Assembly (NCBI GenBank): GCA_023388255.1
Contig: JAEWGO010000011.1
Location: 62,001-126,000 of the forward strand
Source: Pseudomonadota bacterium
GTDB lineage: Bacteria; Pseudomonadota; Gammaproteobacteria; Xanthomonadales; Rhodanobacteraceae
Length of the DNA stretch: 64,000 nt
Direction: 5' to 3'
Positions 1-8,191 of the stretch are shown piece by piece; position 1 is the stretch's first letter, and every line of letters begins with the position of its first letter. The notes under the pieces were generated by a model. It ran no database searches. It was not told where the DNA came from and saw only the letters and a list, made by a program, of their open reading frames with translations. Made by a program: the position numbers and the translations under genes.

Positions 1-200
1 AGCCGGGCGCGTCCACCGATCAGTTGAAAGGAGTCGCCGTCGTCTGCGGCTGCCAGGCCGATGGCCTGGAGAAGATCATGAGCGCCGAGCAGATGGGCGA
101 ACTCATGCGCATGGATGGCGACCAGCTGGATGGGAGCCCGTTGCTCGAAAAGTCCGCGAGGGTCACGGAGGGCTGCGCGAAGAGGCTGCTCGGCAACTAG
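1..200 (+). CDS. C-terminal end of an unidentified protein (5' truncated)
   Basis: Only the last 65 codons are visible, read from nucleotide 3 to a TAG at 198-200. The peptide carries a VVCGCQADG segment, an amphipathic Met/Glu-rich stretch, and a third Cys near the end (EGCAKR), then stops at LLGN. I do not recognise a family. The three cysteines and small size would fit a little exported protein, but the N-terminus that would show a signal peptide lies outside the window. Codon usage matches its neighbours. Confidence 0.5.
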   Translation, partial: PGASTDQLKGVAVVCGCQADGLEKIMSAEQMGELMRMDGDQLDGSPLLEKSARVTEGCAKRLLGN

Positions 201-269
201 GCTGCCGGCATTGCGCGCTTGGGTGGAACGCATGTCTGCCGTGACCGGCGTGCGGACGGTGCGTCCAGA

Positions 270-356
270 TGGTGCCCGGGGCGGGACTTGAACCCGCATG
301 ACCTTGCGGTCGAGAGATTTTAAGTCTCTTGCGTATACCGATTTCGCCACCCGGGC
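270..356 (-). tRNA. tRNA-Leu (anticodon UAA)
   Basis: Read on the minus strand this is an 87-nt tRNA with acceptor arm GCCCGGG/CCCGGGC, an encoded CCA end at 270-272, the T-loop GGTTCAAGTCC, and an anticodon stem AGAGA/TCTCT around loop CTTAAAA, so the anticodon is TAA (leucine UUA/UUG). The long variable arm between the anticodon and T arms is the class II feature expected of tRNA-Leu. No integrase or second copy of its 3' end is present nearby, so it does not appear to be used as an attachment site. Confidence 0.96.
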
Positions 357-421
357 AGTGCGCCGCGATGGTAGCCGCTCGCAGGCGATTGGACCATCGA
401 CGCGCGGGTGGCGCGAATCCA

Positions 422-2329
422 CTATCCCGGTTCGCGCACCACGCCGTGCCGCACGAGTAGTTCGACGATCGATGAGGCTGCGTCCTCCGGGTTCGTCTTC
501 ATCGTCTCGATGTGCAGGTCTGGCGCCTGCGGCGTTTCATAGGGCGAGTCGATGCCGGTGAAGTTGCGCAGCTCGCCCTTGCGCGCCTTGCGGTACAGGC
601 CCTTCGGGTCGCGTCGTTCGACGACGTCGAGTGGGGTGTCGACGAATACCTCGATGAACTCGCCGGCCTCGACCATGCTGCGCGCCAGCTGGCGTTCCGA
701 GCGGAACGGCGAGATGAAGGCGGTGATCACGATGAGTCCCGCATCGACCATGAGCCTGGCGACCTCGCCGATGCGCCGGATGTTCTCGACGCGGTCGGCA
801 TCGGTGAAGCCGAGGTCCTTGCTGAGGCCGTGGCGCACGTTGTCGCCGTCGAGCAGGTAGGTGCGCGCGCCGAGCGCATGCAGCTGCCGTTCGACGATGT
901 TCGCGATTGTCGACTTGCCGCTGCCGGAGAGGCCTGTCAGCCACAGCACGCACGGCTTGTGGCCGTTCTGGCGCGCACGCGCCTGCTTGTCGACCTCGAC
1001 CGCCTGCCAGTGGATGTTCTGCGAGCGACGCAGCGCGAAGCGCAGCATGCCTGCACCGACAGTCTGGTTGGTGAAGCGATCGATGACGATGAAGCTGCCC
1101 ATGTCGCGGTTCTGCGCATAGGCGTCGAATGCGGCGGCATGATCAAGCGTGAGGTTGCAGACGCCGATCTCGTTGAGTTGCAGCGTCTTCGCGGCGAGGT
1201 GGTCGAGGCTGTTCACGTCGACCACGTACTTGGGCTGCCCGAACGTGGCGCCGATCGTGCTCGCGCCGAGTTTCACCAGGTAGGGCCGCCCCGGCAGCAT
1301 CGGCGCATCGGCCATCCATGCCAGCGTGGCTTCGAACTGATCGGCCAGGCCGGGTGGATCGTCGGCGGCGCAGATCACGTCACCGCGGCTGATGTCGATT
1401 TCGTCGGTGAGCGTGAGCGTGATCGACTGGCCATTGCGCGCCTCGGCGAGATCGCCGTCGAACGTGACGATGCGCGCGACCGTCGATTGGCGGCCCGACG
1501 GCAGCACGCGTACGGCGTCGCCGGGGCGTACGCGACCGCCGAGCAGGCGGCCGGAAAAGCCGCGGAAATCCAGATTCGGCCGATTCACCCATTGCACCGG
1601 CATGCGCAGCGGACCGCTATCGGCGTGCGTACCGACGTCGACGCTTTCGAGGTGTTGCAGCAGGGTCGGTCCGGAGTACCACGGCGTGTGCACGCCAGGC
1701 TTGGTGATGTTGTCGCCGTGCAGCGCGGACAGCGGGATGCTGACCAGATGATCGATGCCGAGCTTCGCGGCAAACGCGCGATAGTCGCGATCGATCGTCT
1801 CGAAGATGTCCTGCGACCAGTCGACCATGTCGAGCTTGTTCACCGCGAGCACGACGTGGCGGATACCGAGCAGCGCGACGAGATAGCCGTGCCGGCGCGT
1901 CTGGGTCAGCACGCCCTTGCGTGCATCGACGAGGATCACGGCGAGGTCGGCGGTCGATGCGCCGGTTGCCATGTTGCGCGTGTACTGCTCGTGCCCGGGC
2001 GTGTCGGCAACGATGAATTTTCGCGTGTCGGTAGCGAAGAAACGGTAGGCGACGTCGATCGTGATGCCTTGTTCGCGCTCGGCGCCGAGGCCGTCGACGA
2101 GCAAGGCGAAATCGAGTGCGTCGCCCTGCGTGCCGAAGCGGCGCGAATCGCCTTCGAGTGCCGTCAGCTGGTCGTCGAACAAGGCGTGCGTTTCGTACAG
2201 CAGCCGCCCGATCAGGGTGCTCTTGCCGTCGTCGACGCTGCCGCAGGTGAGGAAGCGCAGCAGGCTCTTGCCTTCGTGCGCGTCGATGCCGTCGAGACTC
2301 GTTTCGTGGTGCGTGGCCGCGGCGTTCAT
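422..2329 (-). CDS. cysNC: Bifunctional sulfate adenylyltransferase GTPase subunit / adenylylsulfate kinase (CysN/C)
   Basis: 635 residues with two fused enzymes of sulfate activation. The N-terminal EF-Tu-like GTPase (G1 GSVDDGKST near residue 31, DTPGH, NKLD) drives formation of APS by the CysD subunit. The C-terminal part, from about residue 445, is APS kinase with P-loop GLSGSGKST near residue 468, which makes PAPS. The cytoplasmic CysD-CysN/C complex feeds cysteine synthesis or sulfotransferases. The start overlaps the cysD stop by one base (TGATG), so the two are co-transcribed and probably translationally coupled. Fusion of CysN and CysC is common in Xanthomonads and pseudomonads. The reductase and permease genes of the pathway are not in the window. 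Confidence 0.97.
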   Translation of the reverse strand: MNAAATHHETSLDGIDAHEGKSLLRFLTCGSVDDGKSTLIGRLLYETHALFDDQLTALEGDSRRFGTQGDALDFALLVDGLGAEREQGITIDVAYRFFATDTRKFIVADTPGHEQYTRNMATGASTADLAVILVDARKGVLTQTRRHGYLVALLGIRHVVLAVNKLDMVDWSQDIFETIDRDYRAFAAKLGIDHLVSIPLSALHGDNITKPGVHTPWYSGPTLLQHLESVDVGTHADSGPLRMPVQWVNRPNLDFRGFSGRLLGGRVRPGDAVRVLPSGRQSTVARIVTFDGDLAEARNGQSITLTLTDEIDISRGDVICAADDPPGLADQFEATLAWMADAPMLPGRPYLVKLGASTIGATFGQPKYVVDVNSLDHLAAKTLQLNEIGVCNLTLDHAAAFDAYAQNRDMGSFIVIDRFTNQTVGAGMLRFALRRSQNIHWQAVEVDKQARARQNGHKPCVLWLTGLSGSGKSTIANIVERQLHALGARTYLLDGDNVRHGLSKDLGFTDADRVENIRRIGEVARLMVDAGLIVITAFISPFRSERQLARSMVEAGEFIEVFVDTPLDVVERRDPKGLYRKARKGELRNFTGIDSPYETPQAPDLHIETMKTNPEDAASSIVELLVRHGVVREPG

Positions 2330-3231
2330 CAGAAATACCCTTCCGCTTTCTTCTTCTCCATCGACGCGCTGGCGTCGTGGTCGATCAGGCGCCCTTGGCG
2401 CTCGCTGCTCCGGCTAGCACGCATCTCGCGGATGATCGCGGGCAGCGTGTCGGCCTCCGATTCGATCGCGCCGGTCAGCGGATAGCAGCCGAGCGTGCGG
2501 AAGCGCACCTTGCGCAGGGTCGGTTTCTCGCCGTCGCGCAGCGGAAAGCGTTCGTCATCGACCATCACCAATTGACCGTCGCGCTCGACGATCGGACGCT
2601 CGGCAGCGAGATACAGCGGCACGATCGGGATGTCCTCGGCGAGAATGTATTGCCAGATGTCGAGTTCGGTCCAGTTCGACAGCGGGAACACGCGGATGCT
2701 TTCGCCGGGATTCTTGCGCGCGTTGTAGAGGCGCCAGAGTTCCGGGCGCTGGTTCTTCGGATCCCAGCGATGCTGGGCCGAGCGGAACGAAAACACGCGT
2801 TCCTTCGCGCGCGACTTTTCCTCGTCGCGGCGCGCGCCGCCGAAGGCGAGGTCGAAGCCGTGCTGATCGAGTGCCTGGCGCAGCCCCTGCGTCTTCCACA
2901 AGTCAGTATGCAGCGACGAACCATGTTCGAACGGATTGATGCCGAGACGCTCGGCTTCCGCGTTCCGGTGCACCAGAAGAGTCATGCCGGACTCGGCCGC
3001 CATGCGGTCGCGGAACGCGTACATTGCGCGGAATTTCCAGGTCGTGTCCACGTGCAGCAGCGGAAACGGCGGCCGCGAGGGGAAGAACGCCTTGCGCGCA
3101 AGGTGCAACATCACCGAGCTGTCCTTGCCGATCGAATACAGCATGACCGGCCGCTCGGTTTCGGCGACGGCTTCGCGCAGGATATCGATGCTCTCGGCTT
3201 CGAGGCGTTGCAGATGGGTCAGTTCGGGCAT
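2329..3231 (-). CDS. cysD: Sulfate adenylyltransferase subunit 2 (CysD)
   Basis: 300 residues, the normal length for CysD. It is the PP-loop ATP pyrophosphatase subunit that transfers AMP from ATP to sulfate. The PP-loop is read as SIGKDSSVMLHL near residue 32, and the family segment FGGARRDEEKSRAKER follows near residue 130. It is first in a two-gene operon with cysNC. The ATG at 3231 is the natural start: it begins MPELTHLQRLEAESIDI as in other CysD proteins. The 288 bp upstream contain the inverted repeat noted at 3335-3370. Confidence 0.97.
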   Translation of the reverse strand: MPELTHLQRLEAESIDILREAVAETERPVMLYSIGKDSSVMLHLARKAFFPSRPPFPLLHVDTTWKFRAMYAFRDRMAAESGMTLLVHRNAEAERLGINPFEHGSSLHTDLWKTQGLRQALDQHGFDLAFGGARRDEEKSRAKERVFSFRSAQHRWDPKNQRPELWRLYNARKNPGESIRVFPLSNWTELDIWQYILAEDIPIVPLYLAAERPIVERDGQLVMVDDERFPLRDGEKPTLRKVRFRTLGCYPLTGAIESEADTLPAIIREMRASRSSERQGRLIDHDASASMEKKKAEGYF

Positions 3232-3334
3232 GCGGTTCGCTGTGTGCTGCGCAATCGTGAGCGGGCCAGTGTACGGCTACGGCGGCCAAACGATAACGAT
3301 ACGGGTTCCGGCGCGAGCGTGCTGCGTCTTCTGT

Positions 3335-3370
3335 GGAATGAGCATATCGCCGGATTGCAAAAATCATTCC
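3335..3370. promoter_or_regulatory. Inverted repeat upstream of cysD
   Basis: GGAATGA at 3335-3341 is mirrored by TCATTCC at 3364-3370, 22 bases apart, in the region between cysD (minus) and the DUF1232 gene (plus). The spacing and position about 105-140 bases upstream of cysD would suit a LysR-type activator such as CysB, whose sites are weakly conserved. The sequence shows only the symmetry; the regulator is a guess. Confidence 0.25.
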
Positions 3371-3519
3371 GGTGTCGTCATTTCCCAGCGGGTCCGAGAT
3401 GCATTTCGACGCGCGCGGGCCAATTTGTCCTCGCGTCGGCATGCGTCGCGAGGATGCCGCGCCGTTGCGCAGCCAAGCTTTGACCATTCGTCGTCCGGGG
3501 ACTACGCTTCGCGGCCGCC

Positions 3520-4053
3520 ATGCGCATCACTTTCGAACTCGAACCCGACGACATCGAACGCTTCCACGCGGCGCTCGCGCGTACGCGACGCAGCGCCGAT
3601 TGCGCCGAGGAAGTCGAGATCATCGACGCCGCGAAATATGCGCTCGATCACCTGTGCGCCGGCAGCGCGCCTGCCTATGTGCGCAAGCGGCTGGTCGAAG
3701 TGCAGCGGCTGATCGTGATGCTCGAGGACGAAACCTGGGCGCTGACCGATCCGGAACGCGCCGACATCGTCGCAACATTGGCATATTTCAGCGATCCGGA
3801 CGACCTGATTCCCGATGACATCGAAGTCATCGGCCTGCTCGACGATGCGATCATGCTCGAATTGCTGCTGCGCCGGCAGCGCCGTGTGCGCAAGGCTTAC
3901 GACGAATTCTGCGAGTTCCGCGAGCGGCAGGCGCACACGCAGGATCGCACGGGCCGCGCGCGCGATCTCGCTGAGCTGCGCGTCAAGCTGCATGCACGCA
4001 TGCGGCGGACGTCGCGGAAACGCCCATGTGCTCGGGCGGATGTTTCTGCCTGA
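3520..4053 (+). CDS. DUF1232 (YkvA-like) protein
   Basis: 177 residues. The centre holds the DUF1232 signature: a helix ending YFSDPDDLIPDDI, then EVIGLLDDAIML (about residues 90-115). In YkvA-type proteins this region is a short hydrophobic hairpin of unknown function. The rest is helical and highly charged, with a basic tail (RMRRTSRKR). No signal peptide is visible. The gene stands alone, divergent from cysD and convergent with the methyltransferase at 4084. Function unknown. Confidence 0.75.
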   Translation: MRITFELEPDDIERFHAALARTRRSADCAEEVEIIDAAKYALDHLCAGSAPAYVRKRLVEVQRLIVMLEDETWALTDPERADIVATLAYFSDPDDLIPDDIEVIGLLDDAIMLELLLRRQRRVRKAYDEFCEFRERQAHTQDRTGRARDLAELRVKLHARMRRTSRKRPCARADVSA

Positions 4054-4083
4054 AACACCGTTGCAGGTCATCCGACGAGGCTG

Positions 4084-4755
4084 CTATGTCCGAGCGCGCT
4101 TGCGCCGTGCGACGATCAGGAAACTGTTGAACGGCGTGCGGCCCCAAAGCGGGCGCACATCAACTTCCAGGCCGGCAGCCAGCAGCGGCGTTTCGATCTC
4201 GGCGCGTTCGGGGTAATGACGCGCGGGACTGCGCATCCAGCGGATCGCATAGAGGAAATGCTCCTCGACGATGGTCGCGGGGAAACGCCATCCGCGCTCG
4301 CGCAACACGTTGCGGATGGCCAGAAACGCGCCTGGCGAAACCCGGGCGGCGGCCTCGCGCAGCAGGCGCTGTTGTTGCGTGGCCGGCAGATAATGAAGCA
4401 CATCGAGCAAGACGACATTGCCGGAAAACGAGGGCAGTGCGTTCGCGTCGCCGTCGTCGAAGAGGAGATCATCGTCCAGATCGGCGGCGATGCGGCGCGC
4501 CTCGGCGATCTTCGCCGTGTCGAAGTCGACGCCTCGATAGCCGGCGCGGTAGCCGTGTTCGCGCAGGTGGAAACCGAGCAGGCCGAGGCCGCAGCCGATG
4601 TCGAGCAGCGGCACGTCGTTGTCGCCAAGGAGTGCCGCCACCGTGGCATAGGCAGGATCGAAGCGCAGCTTGTTGCGCGCATAGTCGCGATGCCAGGGCC
4701 GCTTGAAGCGAGCGGCGATGCGCTGGGCGATGGCTCGGTCGTCCTGGGTCTGCAT
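4084..4755 (-). CDS. Class I SAM-dependent methyltransferase
   Basis: 223 residues with a Rossmann methyltransferase core: SAM-binding motif I LLDIGCGLGLLGFHL near residue 50, the acidic motif II position YRGVDFD, motif III DDGDANALP, and motif IV VVLLDVLHYLP. The substrate cannot be read from the sequence; the C-terminal half resembles small-molecule methyltransferases. I chose the ATG at 4755 because AGGA lies 6-9 bases upstream on the coding strand and the protein then begins MQTQDDRAIA. The frame stays open upstream to 4917 but that stretch is low-quality arginine/serine sequence. The gene diverges from the MFS carrier at 4937. Confidence 0.8.
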   Translation of the reverse strand: MQTQDDRAIAQRIAARFKRPWHRDYARNKLRFDPAYATVAALLGDNDVPLLDIGCGLGLLGFHLREHGYRAGYRGVDFDTAKIAEARRIAADLDDDLLFDDGDANALPSFSGNVVLLDVLHYLPATQQQRLLREAAARVSPGAFLAIRNVLRERGWRFPATIVEEHFLYAIRWMRSPARHYPERAEIETPLLAAGLEVDVRPLWGRTPFNSFLIVARRKRART

Positions 4756-4936
4756 ACGGTTCCTGCGGCACGAGGCCGGCGAAGAAAGGCGCGACTGCCG
4801 GGAATCGCCGATGCAGCGTACGCCATTTCGTGTTCGTGCATTCGACAGGGACATCGGGACCATGATCGCTGTGCTAGCCTGCCGTGTCGTCGGCCAACCC
4901 GTCGCGGATGCGAACATCCGCCAAGGATCGCGGATC

Positions 4937-6172
4937 GTGGCGTTTCTCTCCGTGCTGCGCGAACTCGATGGACCCCAGCGTAAAGTCGTGCTGGCGAGCT
5001 TCCTCGGTTGGACGCTGGATGCGTTCGACTACTTCCTGCTGGTCTTCGTCATTCCCGAGATCGCGCGCGACTTCAAGGTCGGCGCAACCGAGGTCGCGTT
5101 CTCGCTGACCCTGACGCTCGCGATGCGGCCGCTCGGCGCCTATGTCTTTGGCTGGCTTGCCGACCGCTATGGGCGGCGGCCGGTGCTGATGGCCGACATC
5201 ATCCTGTTCGCCGTGCTTGAGGCGGCATCGGCGCTGGCGCCATCGCTGGCTGCGTTGTTGGTGGTGCGCGCCCTGTTCGGCATCGCGATGGGTGGCGAGT
5301 GGGGTATTGGCGCGTCGCTGGCGATGGAGTCGATCCCGGCCAAGGCGCGCGGAGCGGTATCCGGACTGCTGCAGGAAGGATACGCGGCCGGCTATCTGTT
5401 GGGCGGTCTCTGTTACCTGCTGCTGTTCGACCACATCGGCTGGCGCGGCATGTTCGCGATCGGCGTGCTGCCGGCGCTGCTGGTGCTGTACATCCGTCGT
5501 CACGTGCCGGAATCGCCGGTGTGGGTGAGTGCGGCCGCCGATCCGGCGAAACCGCGACCGGGCTTGTTCGAGACAATGCGCGGCCGCTGGAAGCTGTTCG
5601 CCTATCTGGTTGTGCTGATGATGGCATTCAACATGTTCAGCCACGGCTCGCAGGACCTGTATCCGACCTTCCTGAAGGAACAGCACCACTTCGACACGCA
5701 GACCGTCGCATGGCTGACGATCACGCTGAACCTCGGCGCGATCGTCGGTGGCCTGTTCTTTGGAGCCTGGTCCGAACGCGCAGGACGCCGTCGGGCGATC
5801 ATCGTCGCCGCGTTGCTGGCCTTGCCGATGGTGCCGTTGTGGGCCTACGGCGGTTCGGTCGTGCTGCTCGCGCTCGGCGTGTTCCTGTTGCAGGTGATGG
5901 TGCAGGGCGCCTGGGGCGTGGTGCCGGTGCACCTGAACGAGCTGTCGCCGGACGCCGTGCGCGCGACCTTGCCCGGTTTTGCGTATCAGGGCGGCAATCT
6001 GCTGGCCTCGTTCACCGCGCCGTTCCTGAGCTGGGTCGCCGCGCAGCGCGGCGGCGACTATGCGTTCGCGATGGCGACGTTCATCGCCGCAGTGGCGCTG
6101 TTGCTCGCGCTCGTCACCGCGCTCGGGCCGGAAGCGCGCGGAGCGAAGTTCGGCGCGGGAGCGATGGAATGA
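4937..6172 (+). CDS. MFS transporter, carboxylate (lactate/sialate) type
   Basis: 411 residues and about 12 membrane segments. The N-terminus LGWTLDAFDYFLLVF with the loop-2 motif GWLADRYGRRP is characteristic of the MFS branch that carries lactate, pyruvate and sialate (SHS family), so an organic acid substrate is likely. GEWGIGASLAMESIP is the conserved helix-5 motif. I chose GTG 4937: AAGGA at 4923-4927 is well spaced, and homologues begin with FLSVLRELDGPQR at this point. An in-frame ATG at 4862 would add 25 residues with no hydrophobic character. The exact substrate is not established. Confidence 0.82.
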   Translation: MAFLSVLRELDGPQRKVVLASFLGWTLDAFDYFLLVFVIPEIARDFKVGATEVAFSLTLTLAMRPLGAYVFGWLADRYGRRPVLMADIILFAVLEAASALAPSLAALLVVRALFGIAMGGEWGIGASLAMESIPAKARGAVSGLLQEGYAAGYLLGGLCYLLLFDHIGWRGMFAIGVLPALLVLYIRRHVPESPVWVSAAADPAKPRPGLFETMRGRWKLFAYLVVLMMAFNMFSHGSQDLYPTFLKEQHHFDTQTVAWLTITLNLGAIVGGLFFGAWSERAGRRRAIIVAALLALPMVPLWAYGGSVVLLALGVFLLQVMVQGAWGVVPVHLNELSPDAVRATLPGFAYQGGNLLASFTAPFLSWVAAQRGGDYAFAMATFIAAVALLLALVTALGPEARGAKFGAGAME

Positions 6173-6221
6173 CGCGGCGCCGACAAGCTGCTAGGCTCGC
6201 GCGCTTTTCAGCCCGGAGTCC

Positions 6222-6713
6222 ATGGTGAACGTCGAAGCGAACAAGGTCGTCTCGTTTCATTACAGCGTCAGCGACGGCGGCGATGCGCCGGTCGACTCGT
6301 CGCGCGAACGCGGCGAGCCGCTGACCGTGCTGATCGGCCACGGCAATATCATCCCGGGTCTGGAACAAGCGCTGATCGGGCACGCCGTCGGCGACCGTTT
6401 CGAGGTCAGCGTCGCGCCAGCCGAAGGTTACGGCGAGCGTCGCGCGGATTTCATCCAGCGCGTACCGAAGAAGTATTTCCAGCACCCGGAAAACCTGCAG
6501 CCAGGCATGGCCACGGTACTGCAGACGAAGGAAAGCGGTCCACGCATGGTGGTGGTGCTGAAGGTGGGTTCCAGCGTGATCGACGTTGACCTCAATCATC
6601 CACTGGCCGGCAAGACGCTCGCTTTCGATGTCGAGATCACCGATATCCGCGATGCCTCGGAAGAAGAGATTGCGCATCGCCATGCGCACGGCGCGGGTGG
6701 GCACGAGCACTGA
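6222..6713 (+). CDS. slyD: FKBP-type peptidyl-prolyl isomerase, SlyD-like
   Basis: 163 residues. The protein has the split FKBP fold of SlyD: an N-terminal strand, the GNIIPGLEQALIGH active-site loop near residue 42, the inserted IF chaperone flap (about residues 70-120), and the closing strand LAFDVEITDI. SlyD proteins catalyse proline isomerisation, chaperone folding and bind nickel through a His-rich tail. Here the tail is short (HRHAHGAGGHEH), so metal delivery may be weaker than in E. coli. The gene stands alone, ending at the inverted repeat at 6726-6805. Confidence 0.88.
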   Translation: MVNVEANKVVSFHYSVSDGGDAPVDSSRERGEPLTVLIGHGNIIPGLEQALIGHAVGDRFEVSVAPAEGYGERRADFIQRVPKKYFQHPENLQPGMATVLQTKESGPRMVVVLKVGSSVIDVDLNHPLAGKTLAFDVEITDIRDASEEEIAHRHAHGAGGHEH

Positions 6714-6725
6714 GGGTGGCGAGCA

Positions 6726-6805
6726 GGGAGTCGGGAATGGGGAGTCGTGAAGGGCGCTTTGCCCTGTCATTTCCCATTTTCCGCTCCCGATTCTCCATTC
6801 CCGAT
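6726..6805. repeat. GGGAATGGGGAGTCG-type intergenic inverted repeat
   Basis: Between the converging ends of slyD and the NlpC gene, GTCGGGAATGGGGAGTCG (about 6730-6747) is mirrored by an imperfect complement at about 6782-6805, with an inner hairpin AGGGCGC TTT GCCCT. The same words (GGGATTGGG, ATCCCCAATCCCG) recur at 22305-22420 and 53515-53545. This is the style of short dispersed palindromes common in Xanthomonad genomes; here it could also end transcription from both sides. Confidence 0.6.
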
Positions 6806-7296
6806 CAATCGAGCACGCGCTTGCCGTAGACGAAATGTTCGCGCCACCAGGCACCGTCAAGGCTGTCGAGGCGGACGGTGCCGCCACTGTTCGGCGCGTG
6901 CACGAAGCGACGTTCGCCGACGTAGATGCCGACATGGCTGACGCGACGGCCATCGGCGAAGAACACCAAGTCGCCTGACTGCAGAGAATCGCCTGCCAGT
7001 TTGCGCTTCCCCAGTTCACTCATGTCGGCCGAGGTGCGCGGAAGGTTTACACCAGCCGCATCACGGAACACGTAGCCGACCAGTCCGCTGCAGTCGAATC
7101 CGCCCTGTGGCGTATTGCCGCCCCAGTGGTACGGTGTGCCGACCAGCGCGATCGCGCGAAACAGCACCGCGTTGGCGGCATCCGCGCGCGGCGTGCCGGC
7201 GATCAGCGGCGGTTGCGCGCGGTGCGGCGTGGAGCCGCAGGCGGCGATCAGGAGCACGAACAGTGCAAGGGCGAGGCGGTGCGGGAAAAAGCTCAT
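6805..7296 (-). CDS. NlpC/P60 family peptidoglycan endopeptidase, lipoprotein
   Basis: 163 residues. The signal peptide ends in the lipobox LLIAAC (Cys 21), so the mature protein should be anchored to the outer membrane. The NlpC/P60 domain follows: the catalytic Cys in GGFDCSGLVGY, the His in SHVGIYVG, and the third polar residue in FVHAPNSG. These enzymes cut the D-iGlu-mDAP bond in peptidoglycan stems, as Spr/MepS does. The ATG at 7296 was chosen because it starts the signal peptide. Convergent with slyD. Confidence 0.9.
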   Translation of the reverse strand: MSFFPHRLALALFVLLIAACGSTPHRAQPPLIAGTPRADAANAVLFRAIALVGTPYHWGGNTPQGGFDCSGLVGYVFRDAAGVNLPRTSADMSELGKRKLAGDSLQSGDLVFFADGRRVSHVGIYVGERRFVHAPNSGGTVRLDSLDGAWWREHFVYGKRVLD

Positions 7297-7357
7297 CCGC
7301 GCGACGGTCGCCGAGCCCGCGCGGCGTGTCAATCGCCCGGATGTCACGGTTCCGGCG

Positions 7358-7678
7358 TCAGGCGCTGAGCGCGGTTCCGCCACAAAGTGTCAGTTTTGGA
7401 CGCGCCGAGGCGACCGCCGGCGTCTCGCCGGACGGCGTTGCGAGCGCGGCGTGCAGGTCCGTCAGGGTGTTTTCGAACTGTGCCAGCCTGACGTTGGCGG
7501 CGATTGCGACCGGGCGCGGCACATGGCCCATGTCGATCAGTCCACGCAGCAGCTTGCGCTGCGATTCGCCGAATTCCTCGTCCTGCAACGCTTCGTCGAG
7601 AGCGCAGATCAACGCGGCCAGCCAACCGGAGTTCGGGGCGCGCAGTGCGAGCAGTGCTTCGTTGGTCGAGATTTTCAT
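7358..7678 (-). CDS. Conserved-looking small cytoplasmic protein, unknown
   Basis: 106 residues from the ATG at 7678, beginning MKISTNEALLALRAPNSG. The body is helical and acidic (CALDEALQDEEFGESQRKLL), with no signal or membrane segment. A longer reading to 7810 is possible but would run across the divergent promoter region of the AhpD-like gene and has poorer composition. I do not recognise the family. It lies 61 bases upstream of the NlpC lipoprotein on the same strand and could be co-transcribed with it. Confidence 0.5.
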   Translation of the reverse strand: MKISTNEALLALRAPNSGWLAALICALDEALQDEEFGESQRKLLRGLIDMGHVPRPVAIAANVRLAQFENTLTDLHAALATPSGETPAVASARPKLTLCGGTALSA

Positions 7679-7808
7679 GGCGGAATCCGTTGCCGTGGGT
7701 GCGCCATGGAGCAATGCAGATTTGATGCCAGCTTGAATGGAGTGATGAGCGCTTGGAAAGACCGCGGTGTCCGGGCAGCATGCAACTTCCCACCGAGGAG
7801 GCAGCGTC

Positions 7809-8156
7809 ATGATGTACGACTGGAATACCTATCAAACCCAGCTGATGCAGCGCATCGGTGAAATCGGTGGCTTGAGTCCGGATACGGTCAAGGGCTATGC
7901 GACCCTGAGTGGTGCAGGTGCCAAGACCAATCACCTTGATGCGAAGACGCGCGAGCTGATCGCGCTGGCAGTGGCGGTGACGACGCGCTGCGACGGTTGC
8001 ATCACCGTGCACGCGGATGCGGCGGTCAAGGCTGGCGCAACGCGCGAGGAAGTCACCGAAGCGCTCGGCGTCGCGGTTGCGTTGAATGCCGGCGCGGCGC
8101 TGGTCTATTCGGCGCGCGTGCTCGACGCCTACGCGGCGAAAACCGGCGCGGGCTGA
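7809..8156 (+). CDS. AhpD-like / carboxymuconolactone decarboxylase family protein
   Basis: 115 residues, a single CMD domain. The motif CDGCITVHADAAVKAGA holds the CxxC and downstream His of the AhpD core, where the cysteines act as a peroxidase or disulfide relay. Such small proteins are usually trimeric alkylhydroperoxidase-like enzymes. The start is the first of two adjacent ATG codons; GAGGAG at 7795-7800 sits 8 bases upstream. The DadA-type gene follows 35 bases later but has its own -10 element. Confidence 0.88.
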   Translation: MMYDWNTYQTQLMQRIGEIGGLSPDTVKGYATLSGAGAKTNHLDAKTRELIALAVAVTTRCDGCITVHADAAVKAGATREEVTEALGVAVALNAGAALVYSARVLDAYAAKTGAG

Positions 8157-8179
8157 GCGGTCGCGTTGCGGCGGCATCG

Positions 8180-8185
8180 TACAAT
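8180..8185 (+). promoter_or_regulatory. -10 element of a probably leaderless transcript
   Basis: TACAAT is followed by just six bases (CGCCGC) and then the ATG at 8192. Transcription starting 6-7 bases after the -10 would begin at or next to the A of the ATG, and no Shine-Dalgarno sequence is present. The same layout recurs upstream of 51877 and, with TATAAT, upstream of 17156. Confidence 0.55.
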
Positions 8186-8191
8186 CGCCGC

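Noticed and set aside
270..356. tRNA-Leu as an integration site for a genomic island
   Set aside because: No integrase and no duplicate of the tRNA 3' end were found in the window; genes beside it are housekeeping.
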